This document shows positions 1-6,718 of a stretch of 8,514 nucleotides of DNA, piece after piece. Position 1 is the stretch's first letter. The number at the start of each line of letters is the position of its first letter. The notes below the pieces were generated by a model. It was not told the DNA's origin and ran no database searches. It saw only the letters and a list, made by a program, of their open reading frames with translations. The translations under genes and the position numbers were made by a program. The DNA is from Chroococcidiopsidaceae cyanobacterium CP_BM_RX_35. Its GTDB lineage: Bacteria; Cyanobacteriota; Cyanobacteriia; Cyanobacteriales; Chroococcidiopsidaceae. The stretch is taken from the NCBI GenBank assembly GCA_019242465.1, contig JAFAVL010000488.1:1-8514 (forward strand), written 5' to 3'.

Positions 1-785
1 TTATTTTCTAAAAGGTTAAGTACGACCAGATCGGCGTCGCGGTAAAGTTGCACTAGCTCTGGCCAGGGGTAAAATTTGCGGGACATATTAACAGGCATCC
101 TCTGGGGAAATAGCTTTGCTAGAGCAGGGACATCTTGGGAAAAACCGCTAATTTTCACGTCAATGTCTAGATCTTTAGTCACATCAGCGAGGGTTCGGTA
201 GTCTCGATATTCTAGTCCGACGCTGGCAATTACCGGACGCGGCTTATTTGGTGAAACCGGACCTGGTGTGAAGAAAGCCGTGTCTGTCTGCTCTAACATC
301 ATGCAGATACGAGTTTCAGGTAGACCTAGATAGCGTCGGAGGAAGTCAACTTGAGTTCGAGCGTTAGTGACAAATAGGTCAATTTGGCTCGATGCAGGGA
401 ATAGCTTTAACGCCACCCGACCACGCGGTCGGTCAAGGCTGTGGATAAAAACAACAATTCTAGGTCTTGAGTGCTTACTACCACAGAGAGTAGCTACAGG
501 AATGCCAATATCTTCACCGCTACAGAATACCAAGTCCTTACTAGTCAGCTGTGAGGACAAGGTACGAGCCAGTGCCCACTGCTCAGGACGACTAATGAGC
601 TGAGCCAGTATTCTGTCTACAGGTAAAATCTGCTGTTCTCCTGGTCGGTGGATAACGGCTCCATCAAGTTGTTGGCTAACCTGCCAAAGTACGTGTCGGG
701 GGCACTTACGAACCTGAGCTTCTCGGTCAATACCTTCTAGGTCAATGGAACGACCCAACGCTAAGTGATAATTTAGTGTTTTCAT
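1..785 (-). CDS. Glycosyltransferase, family 4-like, C-terminus beyond the window
   Basis: The first 261 residues are visible and the frame is still open at base 1, so the gene is cut by the window edge. The visible part matches GT-B fold, family 4-type glycosyltransferases. An N-terminal Rossmann-like half includes a hydrophobic strand followed by a histidine (IVVFIHSLD, 110-118), then FVTNARTQVDFLRRYLG (138-154) and a linker of the 'LEQTDTAFFTPG' type (164-175). The C-terminal half begins with RPVIASVGLEYRDYRTL (183-199) and continues to PWPELVQLYRDADLVVLNLLE (240-260), the usual spot before the nucleotide-sugar site. The ExxxxxxxE sugar-nucleotide motif would lie outside the window. The enzyme would transfer a sugar from a nucleotide donor to an unknown acceptor, possibly in cell-envelope or exopolysaccharide synthesis. 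The ATG at 783-785 is chosen because a strong AGGAGG lies 5 bases upstream. It is divergent from dxs. The donor and acceptor cannot be told from the sequence. Confidence 0.82.
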   Translation of the reverse strand, partial: MKTLNYHLALGRSIDLEGIDREAQVRKCPRHVLWQVSQQLDGAVIHRPGEQQILPVDRILAQLISRPEQWALARTLSSQLTSKDLVFCSGEDIGIPVATLCGSKHSRPRIVVFIHSLDRPRGRVALKLFPASSQIDLFVTNARTQVDFLRRYLGLPETRICMMLEQTDTAFFTPGPVSPNKPRPVIASVGLEYRDYRTLADVTKDLDIDVKISGFSQDVPALAKLFPQRMPVNMSRKFYPWPELVQLYRDADLVVLNLLEN

Positions 786-790
786 AAAAA

Positions 791-796
791 CCTCCT
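791..796 (-). promoter_or_regulatory. Strong Shine-Dalgarno of the glycosyltransferase gene
   Basis: Read on the minus strand, AGGAGG sits 5 bases before the ATG at 783-785. It is the strongest ribosome-binding site in the window and fixes this start. A complementary CCTCC (minus strand, 828-832) lies about 32 bases upstream and could pair with GGAGG. Confidence 0.75.
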
Positions 797-807
797 CGCG
801 GCGGAAA

Positions 808-829
808 CCCCGTACCCTCGTGATCGGGG
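808..829. other. GC-rich hairpin in the glycosyltransferase leader
   Basis: CCCCG (808-812) faces CGGGG (825-829). This gives a five-pair stem with possible further pairing inside, 12 bases upstream of the Shine-Dalgarno of the minus-strand gene. Two further small stems follow: GGCAC/GTGCC (840-844 with 852-856) and CCAGT/ACTGG (855-859 with 869-873). The clustered hairpins and the 'GGAAACCCCGT...GGGGAGGATCAG' layout recall the right ends of cyanobacterial IS200/IS605 elements, but no transposase or TnpB remnant is in view. They could equally be leader RNA structure. Confidence 0.35.
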
Positions 830-922
830 AGGATCAGCAGGCACCAAGAGAGTGCCAGTGTAGTTTTGACTGGTGCATATTACAGCTAACATTATGTGAA
901 ATTAGGTCATCTGCTATGTCTA

Positions 923-950
923 TTGCCTAAGGATATATGGTGCCTAAAAT
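923..950 (+). promoter_or_regulatory. Candidate sigma-70-type promoter for dxs
   Basis: TTGCCT (923-928) and TAAAAT (945-950) are separated by 16 bases, a reasonable -35/-10 pair. Transcription would start near 957, giving a leader of about 105 bases before the dxs ATG. The call rests on consensus matching only. Confidence 0.4.
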
Positions 951-983
951 ACTTTAGAGTGAGGAAGGTAAGTACGATCGCCT

Positions 984-1021
984 CAAAAACCTCTGCCAAA
1001 CTCGTTTGGCTGAGGTTTTTG
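984..1021 (+). terminator. Strong terminator-like hairpin in the dxs leader
   Basis: Bases 985-993 (AAAAACCTC) pair with 1012-1020 (GAGGTTTTT). After one T-T mismatch, 995-1000 (GCCAAA) pair with 1005-1010 (TTTGGC) around the loop CTCG. C984-G1021 adds one more pair. The stem has 16 pairs and its 3' arm ends in five T's, as in an intrinsic terminator. It lies about 27 bases after the predicted dxs transcription start and 40 bases before the dxs ATG. It could be an attenuator for dxs, the end of a short upstream transcript, or a bidirectional insulator in the divergent spacer. Confidence 0.6.
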
Positions 1022-1061
1022 GTGGGTCAATCAATAGACGAAACGTAGAGAGTACCCCAAT

Positions 1062-2969
1062 ATGCACTTAAGTGAAATCACCCACCCCAACCAGTTGCAT
1101 GGTTTGTCGATTCGCCAACTACAGCAAGTTGCCCGTCAAATTCGGGAAAAGCATCTGCAGACTGTGGCGGAGAGCGGCGGCCATCTCGGTCCAGGGTTAG
1201 GTGTGGTGGAACTGACGCTAGCGCTTTACCAGACTCTAGACTTAGATCGCGATAAAGTCATCTGGGATGTAGGTCACCAAGCCTATCCACATAAGCTGCT
1301 GACTGGTCGTTACAGTCGCTTCCATACCCTACGGCAAAAAGGTGGCATTGCTGGCTATCTCAAACGGTGTGAAAGCAAATTCGATTCTTTTGGTGCTGGT
1401 CATGCTTCGACTAGTATCTCGGCTGCGTTAGGTATGGCTTTGGCACGAGACTTTAACGGCGAAAAGTTCAAAGTCGTAGCAGTGATCGGTGACGGTGCCC
1501 TGACTGGTGGTATGGCACTAGAAGCGATTAACCATGCTGGCCACTTGCCCAAAACTAATCTGCTTGTTGTGCTAAATGACAACGAGATGTCAATTTCACC
1601 CAATGTCGGTGCGATTTCTCGCCATCTCAATAAGATGCGTCTCAGTCCGCCAGTTCAGTTTCTCTCTGAAAACCTGCAAGAACAGGTCAAGCAACTTCCC
1701 TTTGTCGGTGATTCCCTATCTCCAGAGCTGGGACGCTTAAAGGAAGGGATGAAGCGTCTGGCGGTACCAAAGGTGGGCGCAGTGTTTGAGGAACTGGGCT
1801 TCACCTACATGGGACCTGTAGATGGTCACAATTTGGCAGAACTGATTGCGACTTTCGAGCAGGCACATCAATATACTGGTCCAGTACTGGTGCATGTGGC
1901 AACGGTCAAAGGCAAAGGCTATGAGATTGCTGAAAATGACAAGGTAGGCTATCACGCTCAGACCCCGTTCAATCTCACAACTGGTAAAGCTGTTCCTGCA
2001 AGCTCACCTAAGCCTCCCGGCTATTCCAAAGTCTTTGCTCACGCCCTAGTCAAACTGGCAGAAAACAATCCCAAAATTATTGGCATCACTGCCGCAATGG
2101 CAACTGGTACAGGTCTAGATAAACTCCAGGCTAAGCTGCCCCAGCAATACATTGATGTTGGGATTGCCGAGCAACACGCCGTTACCTTAGCAGCTGGCTT
2201 AGCCTGTGAAGGAATGCGCCCAGTTGCCGCCATCTATTCCACTTTCTTGCAGCGTGCCTACGACCAGATCAGCCACGATGTCTGCATCCAAAACCTACCT
2301 GTCTTCTTCTGCCTAGATAGAGCCGGAATTGTTGGTGCCGATGGTCCCACCCACCAGGGAATGTACGACATTGCCTATCTGCGTTGCCTCCCTAACATGG
2401 TGCTGATGGCTCCCAAAGATGAAGCTGAACTGCAACAGATGGTGGCGACTGGCGTCAACTACACAGATGGTCCGATTGCCATGCGATATCCGCGCGGTAA
2501 CGGCTACGGTGTGCCACTCATGGAAGAAGGCTGGGAACCACTGCCGATTGGTAAGGGTGAAATCTTAAGACAAGGAGATGATGTGCTTCTGGTGGGCTTT
2601 GGCTCAATGGTCTATCCAGCTATGCAGGTGGCTGAGATTCTCAGCGAACACGGGATTGAAGCTAGCGTCATCAACGCCCGGTTTGCTAAGCCCCTCGATA
2701 CTGAGTTGATTCTGCCTTTGGCAAAGCGCATCGGTCGGGTTGTCACTCTAGAAGAAGGCTGTCTTATGGGCGGCTTTGGTTCAGCTGTTGCCGAAGCACT
2801 ACTGGATGCAAATGTGGTAGTGCCAGTCAAGCGAATTGGCATCCCCGATGTACTGGTCGATCATGCCAAGCCAGATGAATCTAAGGCAGCACTAGGGCTA
2901 ACCAGCCCACAAATGGCTGAGCAGGTGTTGCAAGCTTTCTTCAGCAACCAACTCTCAACTGTCAGCTAA
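1062..2969 (+). CDS. dxs: 1-deoxy-D-xylulose-5-phosphate synthase
   Basis: This cytosolic thiamine-diphosphate enzyme condenses pyruvate with glyceraldehyde-3-phosphate to give 1-deoxyxylulose-5-phosphate and CO2. It is the first step of the MEP isoprenoid pathway, feeding carotenoids, phytol and quinone side chains. The 635-residue length is normal for the family. SGGH ends at His41. The ThDP/Mg motif runs from GDGA (143-146) to NDN (172-174). The catalytic glutamate is Glu370 in [10 protein letters not shown]. Substrate-site residues are present in [13 protein letters not shown] (419-431, with Asp427 and His431) and RYPRG (475-479). The order is ThDP-binding domain, central transketolase-like pyrimidine domain, then C-terminal domain from about 505. 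The ATG at 1062 gives the usual N-terminus ([14 protein letters not shown]), though the ribosome-binding site is weak. mtnA follows 55 bases later on the same strand, so co-transcription is plausible. A terminator-like hairpin in the leader suggests attenuation. Confidence 0.98.
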   Translation: MHLSEITHPNQLHGLSIRQLQQVARQIREKHLQTVAESGGHLGPGLGVVELTLALYQTLDLDRDKVIWDVGHQAYPHKLLTGRYSRFHTLRQKGGIAGYLKRCESKFDSFGAGHASTSISAALGMALARDFNGEKFKVVAVIGDGALTGGMALEAINHAGHLPKTNLLVVLNDNEMSISPNVGAISRHLNKMRLSPPVQFLSENLQEQVKQLPFVGDSLSPELGRLKEGMKRLAVPKVGAVFEELGFTYMGPVDGHNLAELIATFEQAHQYTGPVLVHVATVKGKGYEIAENDKVGYHAQTPFNLTTGKAVPASSPKPPGYSKVFAHALVKLAENNPKIIGITAAMATGTGLDKLQAKLPQQYIDVGIAEQHAVTLAAGLACEGMRPVAAIYSTFLQRAYDQISHDVCIQNLPVFFCLDRAGIVGADGPTHQGMYDIAYLRCLPNMVLMAPKDEAELQQMVATGVNYTDGPIAMRYPRGNGYGVPLMEEGWEPLPIGKGEILRQGDDVLLVGFGSMVYPAMQVAEILSEHGIEASVINARFAKPLDTELILPLAKRIGRVVTLEEGCLMGGFGSAVAEALLDANVVVPVKRIGIPDVLVDHAKPDESKAALGLTSPQMAEQVLQAFFSNQLSTVS

Positions 2970-2975
2970 TCAATG

Positions 2976-3014
2976 GGGAATTTTGGATTAGACTGAGAGC
3001 TAAAACTCATTCCC
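2976..3014 (+). other. Weak inverted repeat between dxs and mtnA
   Basis: GGGAAT (2976-2981) and ATTCCC (3009-3014) form a six-pair stem with a long loop in the 55-base spacer, followed by ACAATTTTT just before the mtnA ATG. It is too weak and too wide to call a terminator, so read-through from dxs into mtnA is more likely than not. Confidence 0.2.
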
Positions 3015-3024
3015 TACAATTTTT

Positions 3025-4095
3025 ATGACTTCTTCCACAACCCAGGTATACCCAGTCATTTGGAACCAAGACTCAGTCTTACTGATCGACCAAACGCGGC
3101 TGCCTGCCGAGTATACGTTCGTCGAAATTAGTTGCTGTAAAGATATGGCACGGGCAATTAAAACCATGATTGTCCGAGGGGCACCGGCAATTGGCGTGGC
3201 AGCGGCTTACGGGGTCTACCTGGGAGCGCGGGAGATTCAAACGACGGAGCGAGAGCAATTCTTGAGTCAGTTGGAGGAAGTGGCTAAGCTCTTAAGATCA
3301 ACTCGTCCTACGGCAGTTAATCTGTTTTGGGCAATCGGACGGATGTTGAAAACTGCTTACGAGTCGCTTGGGACGGTAAATGACATTAAAGCGATTTTGC
3401 TAGAGACAGCTCAGACAATTAATTTGGAAGATTTGCAAACTTGCCAAGAAATTGGCGACCACGGTTTGCAAGTTTTACCAAGTACCCCAGAACAACTGAG
3501 AATTATGACTCACTGCAACGCCGGAGCCCTAGCAACGGCTGGTTACGGTACAGCTTTGGGAGTTGTACGTTCTGCTTGGCGTGAAGGTCGATTGGCAAGA
3601 GTCTACGCAGGAGAAACCCGCCCCCGTTTGCAGGGGGCAAAATTGACCGCTTGGGAATGTGTCCAGGAGGGCATTCCAGTTACTCTCATTACCGACAGCA
3701 TGGCAGCCCACTGTATGAAACGAGGTCTAATTGATGCTGTCGTTGTCGGTGCCGATCGCATTGCTACCAATGGTGATACTGCCAATAAGATTGGTACTTA
3801 CAGTCTGGCACTGATTGCGAAGGCTCATGATATCCCCTTCTTTGTAGCCGCTCCCCTATCGACAATTGATTTTGAGTTATCAACTGGGAGCCAAATTCCC
3901 ATTGAAGAGCGCGATCCAGCTGAAATTTATCAGGTTGGTAAGACAATCCTGACTCCAGAAAGAAACGTAGAGTTCTACAATCCAGCATTTGATGTCACGC
4001 CTGCTGAATTGATTAAAGCCATCATTACCGAGGATGGTGTCTACGCTCCAAAACAGTTGCGGGAGCATTCAAAAGCCAAGCAAGTTGTTCCTTGA
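3025..4095 (+). CDS. mtnA: Methylthioribose-1-phosphate isomerase
   Basis: MtnA converts 5-methylthioribose-1-phosphate to 5-methylthioribulose-1-phosphate in the methionine salvage pathway, which recycles methylthioadenosine left from polyamine synthesis. It is a soluble enzyme of the eIF2B-alpha/MtnA superfamily. The 356-residue length is normal. Visible signatures are [16 protein letters not shown] (48-63), [13 protein letters not shown] (92-104), [11 protein letters not shown] (161-171) with the catalytic cysteine Cys164, [13 protein letters not shown] (193-205), [18 protein letters not shown] (241-258) with the catalytic aspartate Asp244, and AAPLSTID (275-282). The ATG at 3025 has no clear Shine-Dalgarno, but it gives the expected start before YPVIWN. 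The stop is only 9 bases from the stop of the convergent TIR gene. The last 57 codons or so (3925 onward) are duplicated as a decayed copy at 6729-6893. This copy looks intact, with an open frame and the family C-terminus ([16 protein letters not shown]). Confidence 0.97.
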   Translation: MTSSTTQVYPVIWNQDSVLLIDQTRLPAEYTFVEISCCKDMARAIKTMIVRGAPAIGVAAAYGVYLGAREIQTTEREQFLSQLEEVAKLLRSTRPTAVNLFWAIGRMLKTAYESLGTVNDIKAILLETAQTINLEDLQTCQEIGDHGLQVLPSTPEQLRIMTHCNAGALATAGYGTALGVVRSAWREGRLARVYAGETRPRLQGAKLTAWECVQEGIPVTLITDSMAAHCMKRGLIDAVVVGADRIATNGDTANKIGTYSLALIAKAHDIPFFVAAPLSTIDFELSTGSQIPIEERDPAEIYQVGKTILTPERNVEFYNPAFDVTPAELIKAIITEDGVYAPKQLREHSKAKQVVP

Positions 4096-4104
4096 CTATT
4101 CGCA

Positions 4105-4809
4105 TTATGAAGTTGAAGTAGGAGTATAGCCAGGAAATTGGACTTTGTCGGATGTGACGCGATCACGACTCCCCGGAAAGGCTGGAGCCTGTATAGGTTT
4201 CGCCCGCTCTTTGAAGGCTTCTAGAATCGCGTCACGAGCAGATGCTTCTGAAAGCCCCAGCAAATCGATATATGCAATTGGTCCTAGAAGTCCAGTTGGC
4301 TTGCACTCTCGAACCCGAATCGGGATCATTATCCTCTTTAGACTTTGTGGATCAAGTTTGAATGCAGCTGCCCATTCTGGCTGTGTGTAGGTAGCCCTAA
4401 GATAGTCTTCCGACAAAACGGCGATAGTTCTTTCCGTGTTCTCAGTTGCTCGCTGCATGTCCAGAATAAAATTTCCACCCGGTCGAAAATCCCAAGATTG
4501 AATTACAACTGAGTAGCCTGCCTCTTCCAAAGTCCAAGCTATCCATTCTGCCCAGTGCTTGTCTGCTCTGTTGTAGCTGATGAAAAAGTTTTTTCTTCCT
4601 TCAGAACTTAATAAGGCATCAGGGGAATCATTAGGTACTTCTATTTGCTTCCACGAAAGACTTTCAGTTATAGATGTTTGTGGAATTTGTTCCTCATGCG
4701 CAGCGTTGTAGTTGTGGATAATCTGAGCATTTTTACCTGCTGATATATTTCCAGCATTTATCGTACCGCCATTTTGGTAAATACCTTCGTTCGAGATGTT
4801 TGGATTCAC
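4105..4809 (-). CDS. TIR-domain protein with N-terminal Gly/Asn-rich motif; putative NAD-hydrolysing immune effector
   Basis: The 234-residue soluble protein has three parts. Residues 2-33 form a Gly/Asn-rich motif (NEGIYQNGGT... to IIHNYN) that is also found at the C-terminus of the upstream membrane protein. Residues about 34-72 are a polar linker. Residues about 73-204 form a TIR domain, with the first strand and box 1 in KNFFISYNRAD (73-83), a BB-loop region VVIQSWDFRPGGNF (101-114), VLSEDYLRATYTQPEW (131-146) and IDLLGL (181-186). Glu145 in QPEW is at the place of the catalytic glutamate of TIR NADases, so NAD+ cleavage is likely; this is family knowledge plus inference. The short tail after 204 is polar. 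The start chosen is GTG at 4807-4809, because GAGAGGA (4816-4822) lies 6 bases upstream. A TTG at 4909-4911 would add 34 residues but has no ribosome-binding site. The gene is the second of a two-gene unit and converges on mtnA. The TIR call is firm; the immune role is inferred. Confidence 0.88.
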   Translation of the reverse strand: MNPNISNEGIYQNGGTINAGNISAGKNAQIIHNYNAAHEEQIPQTSITESLSWKQIEVPNDSPDALLSSEGRKNFFISYNRADKHWAEWIAWTLEEAGYSVVIQSWDFRPGGNFILDMQRATENTERTIAVLSEDYLRATYTQPEWAAAFKLDPQSLKRIMIPIRVRECKPTGLLGPIAYIDLLGLSEASARDAILEAFKERAKPIQAPAFPGSRDRVTSDKVQFPGYTPTSTS

Positions 4810-4932
4810 GGTTAGTCCTCTCTTGATAGTGACAATGCTGTACCATTTGGCTTCGTATCTGCAACAGATGAATTGATGAAACGGCCTACTGGCAAGGCTC
4901 TCACAATCCAAAATCCTAAATGGTATGGTTAC
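4810..4932 (-). other. In-frame spacer between membrane-protein and TIR genes
   Basis: The spacer holds 41 sense codons with no stop, in the same frame as both neighbours. Only the TAG at 4933-4935 separates the two genes. It encodes no recognisable domain and contains the Shine-Dalgarno of the TIR gene. An eight-base inverted repeat (taccattt at 4841-4848, aaatggta at 4918-4925) spans most of it but is too far apart to mean much. Confidence 0.5.
4816..4822 (-). promoter_or_regulatory. Shine-Dalgarno that fixes the TIR gene start
   Basis: On the minus strand GAGAGGA lies 6 bases before the GTG at 4807-4809. No comparable site precedes the TTG at 4909-4911. The shorter start also puts the shared Gly/Asn motif right at the N-terminus. 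Confidence 0.65.
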
Positions 4933-6351
4933 CTATCTATCTGTCCCAGCTGCGCTGGTTGCTGCTTTGTTAGAGATAGCATGCAATACACTAGATTGTG
5001 AACCAACAGCGAGGTTCTCAGCACTCAAAGAGCCACCAGAGACAATCACACCATTATTAAGAATTGCTGCTCGCCGCTCCTTTAACTCAGAGGTGTCGAT
5101 GTTCTTAGCATCCAAGAAGTTGATAATCTGATTTAAGATTTCGCGCTCAATAACCTTCACATACATCTCTTTATCCAGCATCTGAAAATATTGCTGATAC
5201 TTTGAAGAGCTGGCAGTTTCTCGCACGCTGTTAGTTGCTCCGTAATCAAAGGTAGGATCTTCGCGAATTAGACGCAGGATATCCCGACGTTTGTTTGCTA
5301 GCCGCGAAGGTCTCAAGATTCTAAAAAAGACTGCCAGTGGTGCAAAGGGCCAGAGGAATATAGTTTTGATTGCTGATTGCCCTACAAGCTCCAACTGCTG
5401 CCGCAGTGTCGGTCTTAGTTGGAATTTGTCAACCATATGGTACTCCTCCTTAAGAGGAGGCAGCAGAAAGTAACTGGCCTCCGCAAACAAATTTTGACCG
5501 ATTCTGGAAAATCTCAGGAAGATTGAGAGAACAAGCTCCCCACTCCAGCTAATGACTCGAAAGCATTTGTAATGACGAGTAGTAGATTGGGATGTATTCT
5601 CAACAAATGCTTGGATAAGTGAAGGCTCCACCAAAACTCGTGGACGTTTGAAGGGATCTGGGATAAATCGTCTGTCATCCCTAATCCTCCGTCCATGCAC
5701 ACACAACCGATCCTCAATACTCAAGCCTTTCAACTCAAGGCCCTTAATGCCCTTTGTAACCTGTTCATACAAATCTTGTATTTGAAAGGGGAGGGGGTTG
5801 AGAATTTGTCCACCCATCTCCTCCTTACCTTGGTTAAGATTCAGGGCAAAAGACCAGCCGCCAATATTAGAACCGGAACCAACGAACGGTGAAAATCCAC
5901 TACAGATGATAACATTACTATTCTCGATACTAGCAATCTCTTGAAGTTTATTTTTAAGATTCTCATCAAGATGAGGCGTGACAGCGTCTGGATCGAAGTT
6001 ACCCATCAGCAAAAACTTCGCAACCACTTTGTAATAGCTGGTCCACGCATGGGAATAGACAATAGTACAGGCAATAACGTAGAAGAGGTAGAAGAGAATT
6101 AGGGCTCTAGGAATCAAAATCAGAAGAATTGTCAGCACGAACAGTAGCGTGAGCCAATTATCACGGCTTATCTTACCTCTTTGAGCTGCACAGCAATGTT
6201 TGACTACGGTAGGCAGATCTATACCATAGGATGTCCCAATTGCTTTGTACTCTTCTTCAATTACTTCCCTGATTACTTGCTCAGAAAACTTCTCGTCAAG
6301 GTAGGCGGCAGCGCAGAGATAGCGTGTCGCTTCCGTCTTTTTGAAACTCAT
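4933..6351 (-). CDS. Membrane protein of unknown function, partner of the TIR protein
   Basis: I do not recognise a named family for this 472-residue protein. It has a soluble N-terminal helical part (1-63, starting TEATRYLCAAAYLDEKFSEQ). A long hydrophobic stretch follows at about 66-101, enough for two membrane passes (LTLLFVLTILLILIP, then ALILFYLFYVIACTIVY). Next come an acidic segment and a distinctive block, NVIICSGFSPFVGSG (146-160) followed by GGWSFAL (164-170). A basic region holds RRIRDDRRFIPDPFKRPR (221-238). Further hydrophobic stretches lie at about 268-280 and 328-345, possibly membrane-associated. A helical region (390-427) is followed by a Gly/Asn-rich C-terminal motif (432-457), which the TIR protein carries at its N-terminus. 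I recall similar unnamed proteins with the SGFSPFVGSG-like block in actinobacteria and cyanobacteria, but this is memory only. The ATG at 6349-6351 has a weak AAGG upstream (6362-6365). It is the first gene of the module. A sensor or anchor role is inferred. Confidence 0.8.
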   Translation of the reverse strand: MSFKKTEATRYLCAAAYLDEKFSEQVIREVIEEEYKAIGTSYGIDLPTVVKHCCAAQRGKISRDNWLTLLFVLTILLILIPRALILFYLFYVIACTIVYSHAWTSYYKVVAKFLLMGNFDPDAVTPHLDENLKNKLQEIASIENSNVIICSGFSPFVGSGSNIGGWSFALNLNQGKEEMGGQILNPLPFQIQDLYEQVTKGIKGLELKGLSIEDRLCVHGRRIRDDRRFIPDPFKRPRVLVEPSLIQAFVENTSQSTTRHYKCFRVISWSGELVLSIFLRFSRIGQNLFAEASYFLLPPLKEEYHMVDKFQLRPTLRQQLELVGQSAIKTIFLWPFAPLAVFFRILRPSRLANKRRDILRLIREDPTFDYGATNSVRETASSSKYQQYFQMLDKEMYVKVIEREILNQIINFLDAKNIDTSELKERRAAILNNGVIVSGGSLSAENLAVGSQSSVLHAISNKAATSAAGTDR

Positions 6352-6393
6352 TAATATTCACCCTTGTGAACCATTATTTACTTATCTGGCGCC

Positions 6394-6421
6394 AATTTAG
6401 AACTTACGGAGAAATTCACAA
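6394..6421 (-). promoter_or_regulatory. Candidate promoter of the membrane-protein/TIR unit
   Basis: On the minus strand TTGTGA (6416-6421) and TAAATT (6394-6399) are 16 bases apart, placing the start of transcription near 6387, about 36 bases before the ATG. The -35 element falls inside the left arm of the dyad at 6415-6464, a normal arrangement for a repressor or activator site. This is consensus matching only. Confidence 0.4.
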
Positions 6422-6464
6422 AAGTTATAACTAAAGGCAGCTTATAACTTTACTTATTTGTGAA
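6415..6464. promoter_or_regulatory. Extended dyad at the module promoter, probable operator
   Basis: AAAGTTATAA (6421-6430) and TTATAACTTT (6442-6451) form a perfect 10-base inverted repeat with an 11-base centre. Outer arms TTCACAAA (6415-6422) and TTTGTGAA (6457-6464) add a second inverted pair, with 7 extra bases in the right half. A third copy of the outer element, TTGTGAA, sits at 6364-6370 just before the gene start, and TTTACTTAT is repeated at 6377-6385 and 6449-6457. No T-tract or GC stem suggests a terminator. The pattern fits a protein-binding site controlling the minus-strand unit. Confidence 0.5.
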
Positions 6465-6718
6465 AGCCCAAGTTGACCGTGAATAGTTAAACGCTGCAAG
6501 GTTGTTAATTATGTTAGCAAAATTAGATTGTATTAGAACGATTTTGTTGCTAAAAAGGTGCACTGAAGAAGCACAGTTGAATATATAAATTGTTAGAATT
6601 ACTAAGCTAAGCAAGACTTTTTTTAAGGATTTAGTGTACAAAATACTTGTCAGATTAAAGTTTAGTAGCACGAAAAAAACTTAAAATATAGCAATCTGCG
6701 CCAGGAACGGTTCCGGAC

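Noticed and set aside
367..603. 78-codon plus-strand frame
   Set aside because: It is antisense to the glycosyltransferase gene, whose protein is recognisable; this frame shows no domain.
959..1048. 29-codon GTG frame in the dxs leader
   Set aside because: It has no Shine-Dalgarno and its start lies almost at the predicted transcription start. A leader peptide cannot be supported.
4810..4911. TTG start extending the TIR protein by 34 residues
   Set aside because: There is no ribosome-binding site at the TTG, while the GTG at 4807-4809 has a well-placed GAGAGGA. The extra residues look like translated spacer.
6450..6671. 73-codon minus-strand frame with a hydrophobic middle
   Set aside because: It starts with GTG without a ribosome-binding site, has low-complexity AT-rich codons typical of non-coding DNA, and matches no family I know.
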